From positions 53,457 to 117,456 of the forward strand of contig NZ_NSBT01000036.1 of assembly GCF_002285435.1 (NCBI RefSeq): a stretch of 64,000 bases of DNA, written 5' to 3'. Below the pieces are notes generated by a model. The model worked only from the letters and a program-made list of their open reading frames with translations. It made no database searches and was not told the origin of the DNA. Numbering within the stretch: position 1 is the stretch's first letter; each line of letters starts with the position of its first letter. This DNA is from Actibacterium ureilyticum. Its GTDB lineage: Bacteria > Pseudomonadota > Alphaproteobacteria > Rhodobacterales > Rhodobacteraceae. Made by a program: the position numbers and the translations under genes. Positions 53,940-63,096 of this stretch are shown here, piece by piece.

Positions 53940-54904
53940 TGGATTTCGCAACCGTCCTGCAAGTGCTGGATTCCACCGTGCGGCTGGCCACGCCGCTGCT
54001 GCTGGCTTGTCTGGCGGGGCTGTTTTCAGAACGCTCGGGCATTTTCGACATCGGGCTCGAGGGCAAGATGCTGGCCGCGGCCTTTTTGTCGGCGGCAGTC
54101 GCGGCGGTGACCGGCAGCGTCTGGTGGGGGCTGCTGGCGGGGATCGGCGCGTCGATGTTCCTGTCGGTGATCCACGGGCTGGCCTCGATCACCTTTCGCG
54201 GCAACCAGCTGATTTCCGGCGTCGCGATCAACTTTCTGGCCGCCGGGCTGACGGTGGTGATCGCGCAGGACTGGTTCGATCAGGGTGGCCGCACGCCGTC
54301 GCTGGGCGGGGATGCGCGGTTCGGGCCGATCACCCTGCCGCTGGCCGATACGCTGCGCGATGTGCCGGTCTTCGGGCCGATCTATCACGACCTGATCTCG
54401 GGCCATACGCTTCTGGTCTATTTCGCGCTAGCGATGGTGCCGCTGACATGGTGGCTGCTCTATCGCACGCGCTTTGGCCTGCGGCTGCGTGCGGTGGGCG
54501 AAAACCCCGCGGCGGTCGATACCGCCGGCGTTTCGGTCATCGGGCTGCGCTTTGCCGCCGTGGCGATCTGTGGCGTGCTGTGCGGCATCGCGGGCGCCTA
54601 TCTGGCCACGGCGTTGCAGGCGGGCTTCGTCAAGGACATGACGGCCGGGCGCGGCTATATCGCGCTGGCGGCGCTGATCTTTGCAAAGTGGCGGCCGTGG
54701 TACGCGCTGTCGGCCACGTTGCTCTTCGGGTTCCTGCAGGCGGTCGCGCTGCGCTATCAGAATATCGACCTGGGCGGTTTCGTCGTTCCGGTGCAGTTCA
54801 TGGACGCCCTGCCCTATATCCTGACCGTCATCATCCTGGCCGGTTTCGTGGGCAAGGCCATCCCGCCGCGCGCCGGGGGCGAGCCTTACGTCAAAGAACG
54901 CTAG
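53939..54904 (+). CDS. ABC transporter permease, nucleoside/BMP type
   Basis: 321-residue second permease with about nine helices. Similar landmarks appear: SERSGIFDIGLEGKMLAAAFLSAAV, the EAA-like loop RTRFGLRLRAVGENPAAVDTAGVSV, and AGRGYIALAALIFAKW. ATG 53939 overlaps the preceding stop. With the BMP protein, the ATPase and the other permease this completes an importer probably specific for purine or other nucleosides. Confidence 0.92.
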   Translation: MDFATVLQVLDSTVRLATPLLLACLAGLFSERSGIFDIGLEGKMLAAAFLSAAVAAVTGSVWWGLLAGIGASMFLSVIHGLASITFRGNQLISGVAINFLAAGLTVVIAQDWFDQGGRTPSLGGDARFGPITLPLADTLRDVPVFGPIYHDLISGHTLLVYFALAMVPLTWWLLYRTRFGLRLRAVGENPAAVDTAGVSVIGLRFAAVAICGVLCGIAGAYLATALQAGFVKDMTAGRGYIALAALIFAKWRPWYALSATLLFGFLQAVALRYQNIDLGGFVVPVQFMDALPYILTVIILAGFVGKAIPPRAGGEPYVKER

Positions 54905-54941
54905 ACCCCGGCACGTTGCCGGTGCAGAATTTCCACAGGCC

Positions 54942-54963
54942 CGATCCGCCCGCCGGATCGTTT
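54942..54963 (+). terminator. Weak terminator after the BMP transporter operon
   Basis: CGATCCG (54942-54948) pairs with CGGATCG (54954-54960) with a five-base loop and only TTT behind it. It lies between the transporter and the TauE/SafE gene. Confidence 0.5.
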
Positions 54964-54992
54964 CAGACCGACCGTAACCGCCAGGGAGCGTC

Positions 54993-55910
54993 ATGCAGAT
55001 CTACCTCCCCATTGCCGAAGTGTCCGTGAACGCATTCGTGCTGTTGGGGCTGGGCGGGTTGGTCGGCATCCTGTCGGGGATGTTCGGCGTGGGCGGCGGG
55101 TTCCTGATCACGCCGCTGCTGTTCTTCATCGGCATCCCCCCGACCGTCGCGGTGGCCACATCCGCCAATCAGATCGTCGCCTCGTCCTTTTCCGGCGTGC
55201 TGGCCCATTTCAGGCGCAAGACCGTCGATTTGCGCATGGGGGTCGTGCTGCTTGTGGGCGGCCTGATCGGGGCGGCGCTTGGGGTGATCCTGTTCAACTA
55301 TCTGCGGCAGCTGGGGCAGGTCGATCTGCTGGTGCGGCTTTGCTATGTGGTCTTTCTGGGGGTGATCGGCGGGCTGATGTTCATCGAAAGTCTGCGGGCG
55401 ATGCGCCGCTCCCGGCGGGCGGGTGGCGCACCCAAACGCCGTCAGCACAACTGGATCCACGGGCTGCCGTTCAAGATGAAATTCCGCACCTCGGGGCTTT
55501 ATATCTCGGTCATTCCGCCGGTGCTGGTGGGGGTTCTGGTCGGGGTTCTGGCCGCCGTGATGGGTGTGGGCGGCGGGTTCATCATGGTGCCCGCGATGAT
55601 CTATATCCTGGGCATGCCGACCAAGGTCGTGATCGGCACGTCGCTTTTTCAGATCATCTTCGTGACCGCCTTTACCACGCTGCTGCACGCCACCACCAAC
55701 TATACCGTCGACATGGCGCTGGCGGTGCTGCTGCTGGTGGGTGGGGTGATCGGCGCACAGGTCGGCACCCAGATCGGCCTGAAGCTCAAGGCCGAACAGC
55801 TGCGCGTTCTGCTGGCCGGGCTTGTGCTGCTGGTCTGCGGCAAGCTGGCGCTGGATCTGCTGCTGCAACCGTCCGAGCTGTATTCGCTGGGCGATGGGAG
55901 CGGTCAGTGA
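54993..55910 (+). CDS. Sulfite exporter TauE/SafE family protein
   Basis: 305-residue membrane protein with two repeated halves, each opening with a glycine-rich motif: GMFGVGGGFLITPLLFFIGIPP near residues 30-51 and AAVMGVGGGFIMVPAMIYILGMPT near 185-208. About eight helices. The family exports sulfite, sulfoacetate or other organosulfur anions. Coupled to the TIGR02186 gene by TGATG, a pairing seen in alphaproteobacteria. Confidence 0.9.
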   Translation: MQIYLPIAEVSVNAFVLLGLGGLVGILSGMFGVGGGFLITPLLFFIGIPPTVAVATSANQIVASSFSGVLAHFRRKTVDLRMGVVLLVGGLIGAALGVILFNYLRQLGQVDLLVRLCYVVFLGVIGGLMFIESLRAMRRSRRAGGAPKRRQHNWIHGLPFKMKFRTSGLYISVIPPVLVGVLVGVLAAVMGVGGGFIMVPAMIYILGMPTKVVIGTSLFQIIFVTAFTTLLHATTNYTVDMALAVLLLVGGVIGAQVGTQIGLKLKAEQLRVLLAGLVLLVCGKLALDLLLQPSELYSLGDGSGQ

Positions 55911-56665
55911 TGCTGTGGCGGTTGTGCCTTTGCCTGACCCTGCTGGCGCTGCCGCTGCGCGCGGAAGAGGTCGTCGCCGGCCTCAGCCAGGCGCGGGTGT
56001 CGATCACCGCCAATTTTGCCGGATCGGAAATCCTGGTCTTCGGCGCGATCAAGCGCGAGGCGCCCATCGACGAGGTGCCGCTGAACGTGATCATCGCGGT
56101 CTCTGGCCCCGCGACGCCGGTGGTCGTGCGCCGCAAGGCCCGCCAGTTCGGCATCTGGGTCAACAGCGACGCGGTCGAGGTCGACGCCGCGCCCAGCTTC
56201 TATGCCGTGGCCAGCACCGCCCCCCTGTCCCAGATCCTGTCGAACACCGAGGATCTGCGCCACCGCATTTCGACCCCACGCGCGATCCGGGCAGTGGGCG
56301 TGACCGATACCGTCGCCGATACCGAGAATTTCACCCAGGCCCTGATGCGCATCCGCAGCCGGCAGGGCCTGTATCAGACCGACCCCGAAGCGGTCGTGCT
56401 GCGCGAACAGACGCTGTTTCGCGGCTCTATCGCCCTGCCCGCGAACCTGACCGAGGGGCTTTACACCACCCGGATCTTCCTGACCCGCGAAGGGCGGGTG
56501 ATCGACGCCTATCAGACCGCGATCGAGGTGCAGAAGGTCGGGCTGGAACGCTGGATCTTTCGGCTGGCCCATGATCATCCGCTGATCTATGGGCTTTTGT
56601 CCTTGGCCATCGCCATCGCGGCGGGCTGGGGGGCCTCGTCCTTCTTCCGGTATGTGCGCAGCTGA
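55910..56665 (+). CDS. TIGR02186 family membrane-anchored protein
   Basis: 251 residues. Signal peptide 1-18 (ends LPLRA), a beta-rich periplasmic domain with VSITANFAGSEILVFGAIKRE and TPVVVRRKARQFGIWVNSDAVEV, then a C-terminal transmembrane helix near 228-245. The family is alphaproteobacterial and regularly lies next to TauE/SafE genes, so it is probably an accessory to that exporter. The final 79 bases overlap the convergent YihY gene. Confidence 0.88.
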   Translation: MLWRLCLCLTLLALPLRAEEVVAGLSQARVSITANFAGSEILVFGAIKREAPIDEVPLNVIIAVSGPATPVVVRRKARQFGIWVNSDAVEVDAAPSFYAVASTAPLSQILSNTEDLRHRISTPRAIRAVGVTDTVADTENFTQALMRIRSRQGLYQTDPEAVVLREQTLFRGSIALPANLTEGLYTTRIFLTREGRVIDAYQTAIEVQKVGLERWIFRLAHDHPLIYGLLSLAIAIAAGWGASSFFRYVRS

Positions 56666-57492
56666 GCGATACGCTCTTCCAGCTGCGCATCGACCAGCGC
56701 CCCAAGCAGCACCAGAAAAGCCGAAATATAGAGCCACATCAGCAGCGCGATCACCGCCCCGATCGAGCCATAGATCTGGTTGTAATTCCCGAAATTCGCC
56801 AGATAGATCGAAAACCCCGCCGAAGCCGCCGCCCACATCACCGTGACCAGCAGCACCCCCGGCGACAGCAGCGGCAAGGGCGATGGCGCCGCCCGGTTGG
56901 GGCCAAAGCGATAGACCACGATCAGCGCGCCCGACACCACGCCCACCGCCGCGCACCACCGGATCAACTCGAACAGGATCGATGTCAACTCGCCCAGCGG
57001 GAGAAAGGCCAGCAGGATCGGCGCCACCACCACGGTCGCCAGCGCCACCAGCGCCACACCGATCAGCGCCAGGGTCAGCGTCAGGGCAACGACATAGTGG
57101 CGCAGCCCGGTGCGGTTGCGCACCCCGTGGATCGTGTTCAGCCCGGTGATCAGCGCCCCCACCCCGGACCGCGCCGACCACAGCGCCAGCAACAGCGACA
57201 GCAGCGACGCCCAGCCCAGCGTGGTCGAGGGCGCCGTCACCAGCCCCGACACCTGCGTCTGCAACAGGTCGAACACATCGCCGGGCAGGAACTGGCGCGT
57301 CAGCTCCATTTCCTGCTGGACGACATAAGGGTCGGCCACCAGCCCCCACAAGGCGACGACGGCGGCCAGCCCGGGAAAGATCGCCAGCATCGAAAAGAAC
57401 GCCACACCGGCAGAGACAAGCGGCAATGTCTTGTCGCCGCTGTTGCGCAGCAGGGCGGCCAGAAATGCCCAGGTGACAGTCAGATAGGGCAA
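56587..57492 (-). CDS. YihY/BrkB family inner-membrane protein
   Basis: 301 residues with six predicted helices. Typical segments are SAGVAFFSMLAIFPGLAAVVALWGLVADP near the N-terminus and NYNQIYGSIGAVIALLMWLYISAFLVLLGALVDAQLE near the C-terminus. The family was once called RNase BN but is now regarded as a membrane protein of unknown transport role. Its C-terminal 26 codons are antisense to the end of the TIGR02186 gene. Confidence 0.9.
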   Translation of the reverse strand: MPYLTVTWAFLAALLRNSGDKTLPLVSAGVAFFSMLAIFPGLAAVVALWGLVADPYVVQQEMELTRQFLPGDVFDLLQTQVSGLVTAPSTTLGWASLLSLLLALWSARSGVGALITGLNTIHGVRNRTGLRHYVVALTLTLALIGVALVALATVVVAPILLAFLPLGELTSILFELIRWCAAVGVVSGALIVVYRFGPNRAAPSPLPLLSPGVLLVTVMWAAASAGFSIYLANFGNYNQIYGSIGAVIALLMWLYISAFLVLLGALVDAQLEERIAQLRTYRKKDEAPQPAAMAMAKDKSP

Positions 57493-57636
57493 GCGCCCCC
57501 CATGAATTGCTTGGGGACAGCAAATCGTGCCTGCCCCTTGCGGTCAACACCCAAGACCGGGCGCGGCGGGGATCGCTTGCCAATCGCTGCCGTGCGTGCG
57601 ACCCTGAGACGCCCCTGAAGCAACAAGGTGCTTTCC

Positions 57637-58650
57637 GTGAACAGCTCGACCAAAGTCACGCCAGATGCCACCACCGGCACGGGACAGACGACGCTTCCGC
57701 AGGTCACGCATACGCGCAACCCCGGCCTGCCGCTGGATATGGACTGGGTGCGCGGCGCACAGGCCAACCGATCGGCCATCGAGCGGCGCACCGCAACCCT
57801 GCCCGGACGGCGGTCGGTCAAGAAGGACTATCAGGCGGCCTGGCTGCTGAAGGCGATCACCTGCATCGACCTGACCACGCTGGCGGGCGACGATACCGAA
57901 GACCGCGTGCGGCGGCTCTGCGCCAAGGCGCGCCAGCCGGTGCGGCCCGACCTGTTGCAGGCGCTTGGCATGGGGCCGATCCATACCGGCGCGGTCTGCG
58001 TTTATCACGACATGGTGGCGACCGCGGTCGATGCGCTGCAGGGCACGGGCATTCCCGTGGCCGCCGTCAGCACCGGTTTTCCCGCCGGGCTGTCGCCCTT
58101 TCACCTGCGCGTGGCCGAGATCGGCGAAAGCGTTCAGGCCGGTGCCGAAGAAATCGACATCGTGATCTCGCGCCGGCATGTCCTGACCGGCAACTGGCAG
58201 GCGCTGTACGACGAGATGCGCGAGTTTCGCGCCGCCTGTGGCGCCGCCCATGTCAAGGCGATCCTGGCCACGGGCGAGCTGGGCTCCTTGCGCAATGTGG
58301 CGCGCGCCAGTCTGGTCTGCATGATGGCGGGGGCGGATTTCATCAAGACCTCGACCGGGAAGGAAAGCGTCAACGCCACCCTGCCCGTCAGCCTGGTGAT
58401 GATCCGCGCGATCCGCGATTACCACGAACGGACCGGGTTCCGGGTGGGCTATAAGCCCGCGGGCGGGATATCCAAGGCCAAGGATTCGCTGGTCTATCTG
58501 AGCCTGATCAAGGACGAGTTGGGCAACCGCTGGCTGCAGCCGGATCTGTTCCGCTTCGGCGCGTCATCCCTGCTGGGCGATATCGAGCGGCAATTGGAAC
58601 ACAATGTGACCGGCGCCTATTCGGCCGCATGGCGCCACCCGGCGGGCTAG
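57637..58650 (+). CDS. deoC: Deoxyribose-phosphate aldolase, long eukaryote-like form
   Basis: 337 residues from GTG 57637 (AAGG eight bases upstream; GTG 57628 is an alternative). Cleaves deoxyribose-5-phosphate to glyceraldehyde-3-phosphate and acetaldehyde. Schiff-base Lys237 lies in DFIKTSTGKES and the second lysine Lys273 in VGYKPAGGISKAKDS. The length and the N-terminal segment TCIDLTTLAGDDTEDRVRRLC resemble the animal DERA rather than the roughly 250-residue enterobacterial type. The neighbouring dehydrogenase could use the acetaldehyde. Confidence 0.93.
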   Translation: MNSSTKVTPDATTGTGQTTLPQVTHTRNPGLPLDMDWVRGAQANRSAIERRTATLPGRRSVKKDYQAAWLLKAITCIDLTTLAGDDTEDRVRRLCAKARQPVRPDLLQALGMGPIHTGAVCVYHDMVATAVDALQGTGIPVAAVSTGFPAGLSPFHLRVAEIGESVQAGAEEIDIVISRRHVLTGNWQALYDEMREFRAACGAAHVKAILATGELGSLRNVARASLVCMMAGADFIKTSTGKESVNATLPVSLVMIRAIRDYHERTGFRVGYKPAGGISKAKDSLVYLSLIKDELGNRWLQPDLFRFGASSLLGDIERQLEHNVTGAYSAAWRHPAG

Positions 58651-58676
58651 GCGCCCCGTGGGCCGGTTCGGCATTT

Positions 58677-58698
58677 GAGTATTTGGACCAAGAAGAAG
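58677..58698 (+). repeat. Dispersed 22-base repeat, copy C
   Basis: GAGTATTT, then GGA, then CCAAGAAGAAG, one base different from copy A near 26250. It ends five bases before the aldehyde dehydrogenase ATG, so its AAGAAG end may serve as the ribosome site. Confidence 0.75.
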
Positions 58699-58702
58699 CA
58701 CC

Positions 58703-61060
58703 ATGACGATCAAAGAAGCCTTCGACACCATGGAATACGGCCCCGCCCCCGAAAGCGCGGCCGAGGCGCTGGCCTGGCTGGTCGATGGCGGCGACCGGTT
58801 CGGGCATTTCATCGATGGCGCCTTCACCGCGCCGGGTGACGGGTTCGAAAGCCGCAACCCGGCCACGGGCGAGGTTCTGGCGACATTGTCGCAGGCGACG
58901 CAATCGGATGTGGATGCCGCCGTTTCGGCCGCACGCAAGGCGCAGGGCAAATGGGCGAAGCTGGGCGGCCATGGGCGGGCGAAATACCTGTATGCGCTGG
59001 CGCGGCTGGTGCAGAAACACAGCCGTCTGTTCGCGGTTCTGGAAACGCTGGACAATGGCAAGCCGATCCGCGAAAGCCGCGATATCGACGTGCCGCTGGT
59101 GCATCGGCATTTCTATTACCACGCCGGTCTCGCGCAGTTGATGGAGAGCGAGCTTCCGGGGCATGAGCCTTTGGGCGTGTGCGGCCAGATCATCCCGTGG
59201 AACTTCCCCTTGCTGATGCTGGCGTGGAAGGTCGCGCCGGCGCTGGCGGCGGGCAATACCGTGGTTCTGAAACCGGCGGAATATACCTCGCTGACCGCGC
59301 TTCTCTTTGCCGACATCTGCCGCGAGGCCGGGCTGCCCAAGGGCGTGGTCAATATCGTGACCGGCGACGGCGCGGTGGGCGAGATGATCGTGAGCCACCC
59401 CGATATCGACAAGATCGCCTTTACCGGCTCGACCGAGGTGGGGCGGCATATCCGCCGCGCCACCGCCGGGTCGGGCAAGGCGCTGACATTGGAGCTGGGC
59501 GGGAAGTCCCCCTATATCGTCTTTGACGACGCCGATATCGACTCCGCGGTCGAGGGGCTGGTCGACGCGATCTGGTTCAACCAGGGCCAGGTCTGTTGCG
59601 CAGGCAGCCGGTTGCTGGTGCAGGAGGGGATTGCCGAGCGGTTCCACACCAAACTGCGGGCCCGCATGGACGGGCTGCGCATTGGCGATCCGCTGGACAA
59701 ATGCATCGACGTGGGCGCGGTTGTCGATCCGGTGCAGTTGCAACGCATCACCGATCTGGTCGATGCGCATGGCAATGAGGGAGAGGTGCATCGCGCCGCC
59801 TGCCCGCTGCCGGAGGGGTGTTTCTATCCGCCGACGCTGATCACCGGGCTGTCGCCAGCCTCGCCCCTGATGCAGGAAGAGATCTTTGGCCCCGTGCTGG
59901 TCGGCACGACCTTCCGCACCCCGGCCGAGGCGGTGCAGCTGGCCAACAACACGCGATATGGTCTGGCCGCGACGGTCTGGACAGAAAACATCAACTTGGC
60001 GCTGGATGTCGCGCCCAAGCTGGTGGCGGGCGTGGTCTGGGTGAATGCCACCAACATGTTCGATGCGGCGGCCGAATTCGGTGGCGTGCGCGAAAGCGGC
60101 TTCGGGCGCGAGGGCGGTTGGGACGGTCTGCACGCCTATCTGAAGCCCGCGACCAAGACCAAGCGGTTGAAACAGCTGCTGCCGGTCGACAAACCGGCCG
60201 AGCCCGAGGTGACCGATCCGCTGGACCGCACGGCCAAGCTTTATATCGGCGGCAAACAGGCGCGGCCCGACAGCGGTTATTCCCGCGCCGTGCATGGGCC
60301 GCGCGGCCAGTTGCTGGGTCATATGGGCCTGGGTAGCCGCAAGGACATCCGCAACGCGGTCGAGGCCGCGCGCGGCGCCAGCGGCTGGGCGGGCGGCACC
60401 GGGCATTTGCGGGCGCAAATCCTGTATTACGTGGCCGAGAACCTGTCGGCGCGCCGGACGGAATTTTCCGGGCGCCTGCACGGGCTGACCGGGCAGCACA
60501 CCCGCACGACCGAGGCCGAGGTCGATGCCGCCATCGCGCGGCTTTTCACCTATGCCGCCTGGGCCGACAAATACGATGGCGCGGCGCATTCGGTGCCGAT
60601 CCGCGGTGTCGCGCTGGCGATGAAGGAACCTGTGGGGGTGATCGGCGCGCTGTGCCCCGATGAAATGCCGCTGCTGGGGCTGGTTTCGGTCATGGCGCCC
60701 GCGATCGCGATGGGCAACCGCTGTGTGCTGGTGCCATCAGAACCCTATCCGCTGGCGGCGACGGATTTCTATCAGGTGCTGGATACCTCGGACGTGCCGG
60801 GGGGCGTGGTGAACATCGTCACCGGCAGCCACGCCGAACTGGCGCCCACGCTGGCCAGCCACATGGATGTTGATGCGGTCTGGAGCTTTTCGTCGACCGA
60901 CCTGTCGGCGGTGATCGAAACCGAGGCCGCCGGGAACCTGAAACGCAGTTGGGTGAACAACCGTCGCAACCGCGACTGGATGGGCCCCGAGGGCGAAGGC
61001 CGTGCCTTTTTGCGCGCCGCGACCGAGGTCAAGACGATCTGGGTGCCCTATGGAGAGTGA
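58703..61060 (+). CDS. ALDH16-type two-domain aldehyde dehydrogenase
   Basis: 785 residues. Domain 1 (1-490) is a complete NAD-dependent aldehyde dehydrogenase: IIPWNFPLLM, FTGSTEVGRHI, catalytic Glu264 in LELGGKSP and nucleophile Cys298 or Cys299 in FNQGQVCCAGSR. Domain 2 (about 510-785) is a shortened ALDH fold without the Glu or Cys motifs, ending NNRRNRDWMGPEGEG. This is the ALDH16 design, where domain 2 is structural. Position after deoC suggests acetaldehyde as substrate, though ALDH16 specificity is broad. Confidence 0.93.
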   Translation: MTIKEAFDTMEYGPAPESAAEALAWLVDGGDRFGHFIDGAFTAPGDGFESRNPATGEVLATLSQATQSDVDAAVSAARKAQGKWAKLGGHGRAKYLYALARLVQKHSRLFAVLETLDNGKPIRESRDIDVPLVHRHFYYHAGLAQLMESELPGHEPLGVCGQIIPWNFPLLMLAWKVAPALAAGNTVVLKPAEYTSLTALLFADICREAGLPKGVVNIVTGDGAVGEMIVSHPDIDKIAFTGSTEVGRHIRRATAGSGKALTLELGGKSPYIVFDDADIDSAVEGLVDAIWFNQGQVCCAGSRLLVQEGIAERFHTKLRARMDGLRIGDPLDKCIDVGAVVDPVQLQRITDLVDAHGNEGEVHRAACPLPEGCFYPPTLITGLSPASPLMQEEIFGPVLVGTTFRTPAEAVQLANNTRYGLAATVWTENINLALDVAPKLVAGVVWVNATNMFDAAAEFGGVRESGFGREGGWDGLHAYLKPATKTKRLKQLLPVDKPAEPEVTDPLDRTAKLYIGGKQARPDSGYSRAVHGPRGQLLGHMGLGSRKDIRNAVEAARGASGWAGGTGHLRAQILYYVAENLSARRTEFSGRLHGLTGQHTRTTEAEVDAAIARLFTYAAWADKYDGAAHSVPIRGVALAMKEPVGVIGALCPDEMPLLGLVSVMAPAIAMGNRCVLVPSEPYPLAATDFYQVLDTSDVPGGVVNIVTGSHAELAPTLASHMDVDAVWSFSSTDLSAVIETEAAGNLKRSWVNNRRNRDWMGPEGEGRAFLRAATEVKTIWVPYGE

Positions 61061-61066
61061 CGCACC

Positions 61067-61717
61067 CTAACCCGCCAGCAGCCGCAGGCCGTGGGTGACA
61101 TCCGCACGCACCGCCAGACGCAGCCCCGGCTCGTCGCCCGCTTTCAGCGCGGCAACGATGGATTTGTGAAACTGCGGCGATTCCGTCCGACCCAACCGAC
61201 CGTACAGCGCCCGCATCGTCGGCCCCAGTTGCAGCCAGACGGTTTCGGTCAGCGCCAGCATCGCGGGCGCCTGTGCGCGCAGGTAAAGCGTGCGGTGAAA
61301 CTCCAGATTGGCGCGGATATAGCCCACCGCATCGTGGCGGCTGACGACCTCGGCCAGGGTATGGTTGATGTCCTGCAACCGGTCGATCAGCGCGATATGG
61401 GCGCGCGGCAGGGCTCGGCTGGCCAGTTCCGGCTCCAGCAACGCGCGCAGGGCGGCCAGTTCCTCGATCCGCTCGTTCGACAGGGCGGGCGTGGCCACCC
61501 GCCCGGACGAGGACAGGGTCAGCGCGCCTTCGGCGACCAGCCGCCGCACCGCCTCGCGCGCAGGCGTCATCGACACGCCGAATTGTTGCCCGATCCCGCG
61601 CAGGGTCAGCGATGCACCGGGCGTTAGCTCGCCATGCATGATCTTGCCGCGCAAGCTGCGATACAGCCTTTCATGCGCGGCAATGCCGCCTTCGCCGGTT
61701 CGGGTGCTCGTGTCCAT
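61067..61717 (-). CDS. GntR-family transcriptional regulator (FCD type)
   Basis: 216 residues from ATG 61717. The N-terminal winged HTH reads LYRSLRGKIMHGELTPGASLTLRGIGQQFGVSMTPAREAVRRLVAEGAL, and the helical FCD ligand domain has ANLEFHRTLYLRA with metal-binding His. It is convergent with the ALDH16 gene, with only six bases between stops, so target genes are not obvious. FCD members usually sense organic acids. Confidence 0.9.
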   Translation of the reverse strand: MDTSTRTGEGGIAAHERLYRSLRGKIMHGELTPGASLTLRGIGQQFGVSMTPAREAVRRLVAEGALTLSSSGRVATPALSNERIEELAALRALLEPELASRALPRAHIALIDRLQDINHTLAEVVSRHDAVGYIRANLEFHRTLYLRAQAPAMLALTETVWLQLGPTMRALYGRLGRTESPQFHKSIVAALKAGDEPGLRLAVRADVTHGLRLLAG

Positions 61718-61749
61718 CCGCAAATGTGATCACAAAAAGCCGCAGCCGG

Positions 61750-62442
61750 TCAATCGCCAAAGCGCACCGCATGCAGGGATGCGCCGTTTTCGCGCAGCCA
61801 GCGGCGCGGCGTCTGGTAATCGGGGCAGAGCCGCGCCACCACGCGCCAGAACGCGGGGCTATGGTTCATCTCGACCAGGTGGGCGACCTCATGCGCCGCG
61901 ACATAGTCCGAGACCGCATCCGGCGCCATGATCAGCCGCCAGGAATACATCAGCGCCCCCTGGCTGGAACACGACCCCCAGCGCGAGCGTGTGTCGCGCA
62001 AGACCAGCCGCTCGTATCCCCGCCCCAGCGTGGCCGCGTGATGATCGGACCGCGCCGCCAGATGCTCGCGCGCGGCCAGCTTCAGGAAAGCCGCGATCGC
62101 AGTGCCCGGGTTGGCGGATTTGCGCGACACCATCAGGCGCGCGCCCTCGACCCGGACGCGCCCGGCATCGGCAAGTGCCACCTCGACCGGCTGGCCGCGA
62201 AACGGGATCGTGACCCCCGGCCCGATCGTCCGGTCCTGGGGCCTGCGGTCCAGATGGCCGCGAATCCAGGCCTCTTTCTCGCGCAGGAACGACAGCCCCT
62301 CATCCTCGGGCGCGTGGTTCGGCAGGGTCAACGTCACCCGCCCATCCAGCTGCGACACACGCAGGCTCAGCCGCCGCGCCCGGCCGGACCGGCGCAACGT
62401 CACGGTGATGGGGGGATCTCCGGGAAGCTCGGCGCGTTTCAT
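61750..62442 (-). CDS. YgjP/WLM-type zinc metallopeptidase (DUF45)
   Basis: 230 residues. An N-terminal beta domain (SLRVSQLDGRVTLTLPNHAPEDEGLSFLREKEAWI) precedes a SprT-like protease domain with zinc motif HEVAH at 184-188 and third ligand His194 (HSPAFW), plus RWGSCSSQGALMYSWRL. It is usually annotated M48 or DUF45. Substrates are unknown. It stands 32 bases from the GntR gene on the same strand. Confidence 0.9.
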   Translation of the reverse strand: MKRAELPGDPPITVTLRRSGRARRLSLRVSQLDGRVTLTLPNHAPEDEGLSFLREKEAWIRGHLDRRPQDRTIGPGVTIPFRGQPVEVALADAGRVRVEGARLMVSRKSANPGTAIAAFLKLAAREHLAARSDHHAATLGRGYERLVLRDTRSRWGSCSSQGALMYSWRLIMAPDAVSDYVAAHEVAHLVEMNHSPAFWRVVARLCPDYQTPRRWLRENGASLHAVRFGD

Positions 62443-62599
62443 GTTCTACCTGTTTGCCCCAATCTAACAGGGCCCGCGACACCCGGACAGCCGAAAAACC
62501 ACTTTGCCCCCGCGAAACCGGAAAAGCCCTTTGACACACACAGGCACTTGTGGCAGTTGGCTCCGACCCTGATACGTTTTCGGACCGAAGAGGACTCCC

Positions 62600-62935
62600 A
62601 TGCCCAAGGAAGAATGGGGCGTTAAACGCGTTTGCCCGAACTGCTCGACCCGTTTCTATGACCTGCAGCGCGACCCGATGGTGTGCCCGTCCTGCGGCCA
62701 CAGCATGTCGCTTGAAAGCCTGACCAGCGGCAAAGGCCGGACTCTGGTGGCCGACAAGTCGGACAAGGCCTCGAAGCAATCCAGCGATGACGAGTCGCTG
62801 GCGGATGATGTCGTGCTGGACGATGACGACGATGATTCCGACGTGGATCTGGGCGACGACGTGCTGGAAGACGACGACGAGGATGTGTCGCTGGACGACA
62901 TCGCGGACGTGTCCACCGACGACGACGAAAGCTAA
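62600..62935 (+). CDS. TIGR02300 family zinc-ribbon protein
   Basis: 111 residues. A zinc ribbon with CPNC (12-15) and CPSC (29-32) is followed by a spacer and a long Asp/Glu-rich tail (about 64-111). The family is restricted to alphaproteobacteria, and its function is unknown; the tail suggests binding to basic protein or divalent metal. An AGAGGA site precedes ATG 62600. tRNA-Ala follows 85 bases later. Confidence 0.9.
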   Translation: MPKEEWGVKRVCPNCSTRFYDLQRDPMVCPSCGHSMSLESLTSGKGRTLVADKSDKASKQSSDDESLADDVVLDDDDDDSDVDLGDDVLEDDDEDVSLDDIADVSTDDDES

Positions 62936-63020
62936 TCGCATCCGGGGGGATTTTTCGCTTGATCTCCCCCCGGTGCTTCCATAAATACGGGCCGTCGGAG
63001 AGATCCGACCACACTGGTCC

Positions 63021-63091
<71 letters not shown>

Positions 63092-63096
<5 letters not shown>

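Noticed and set aside
58508..60589. 693-codon minus-strand open frame opposite deoC and ALDH16
   Set aside because: Same GC-rich shadow effect. The plus strand encodes recognisable catalytic residues.
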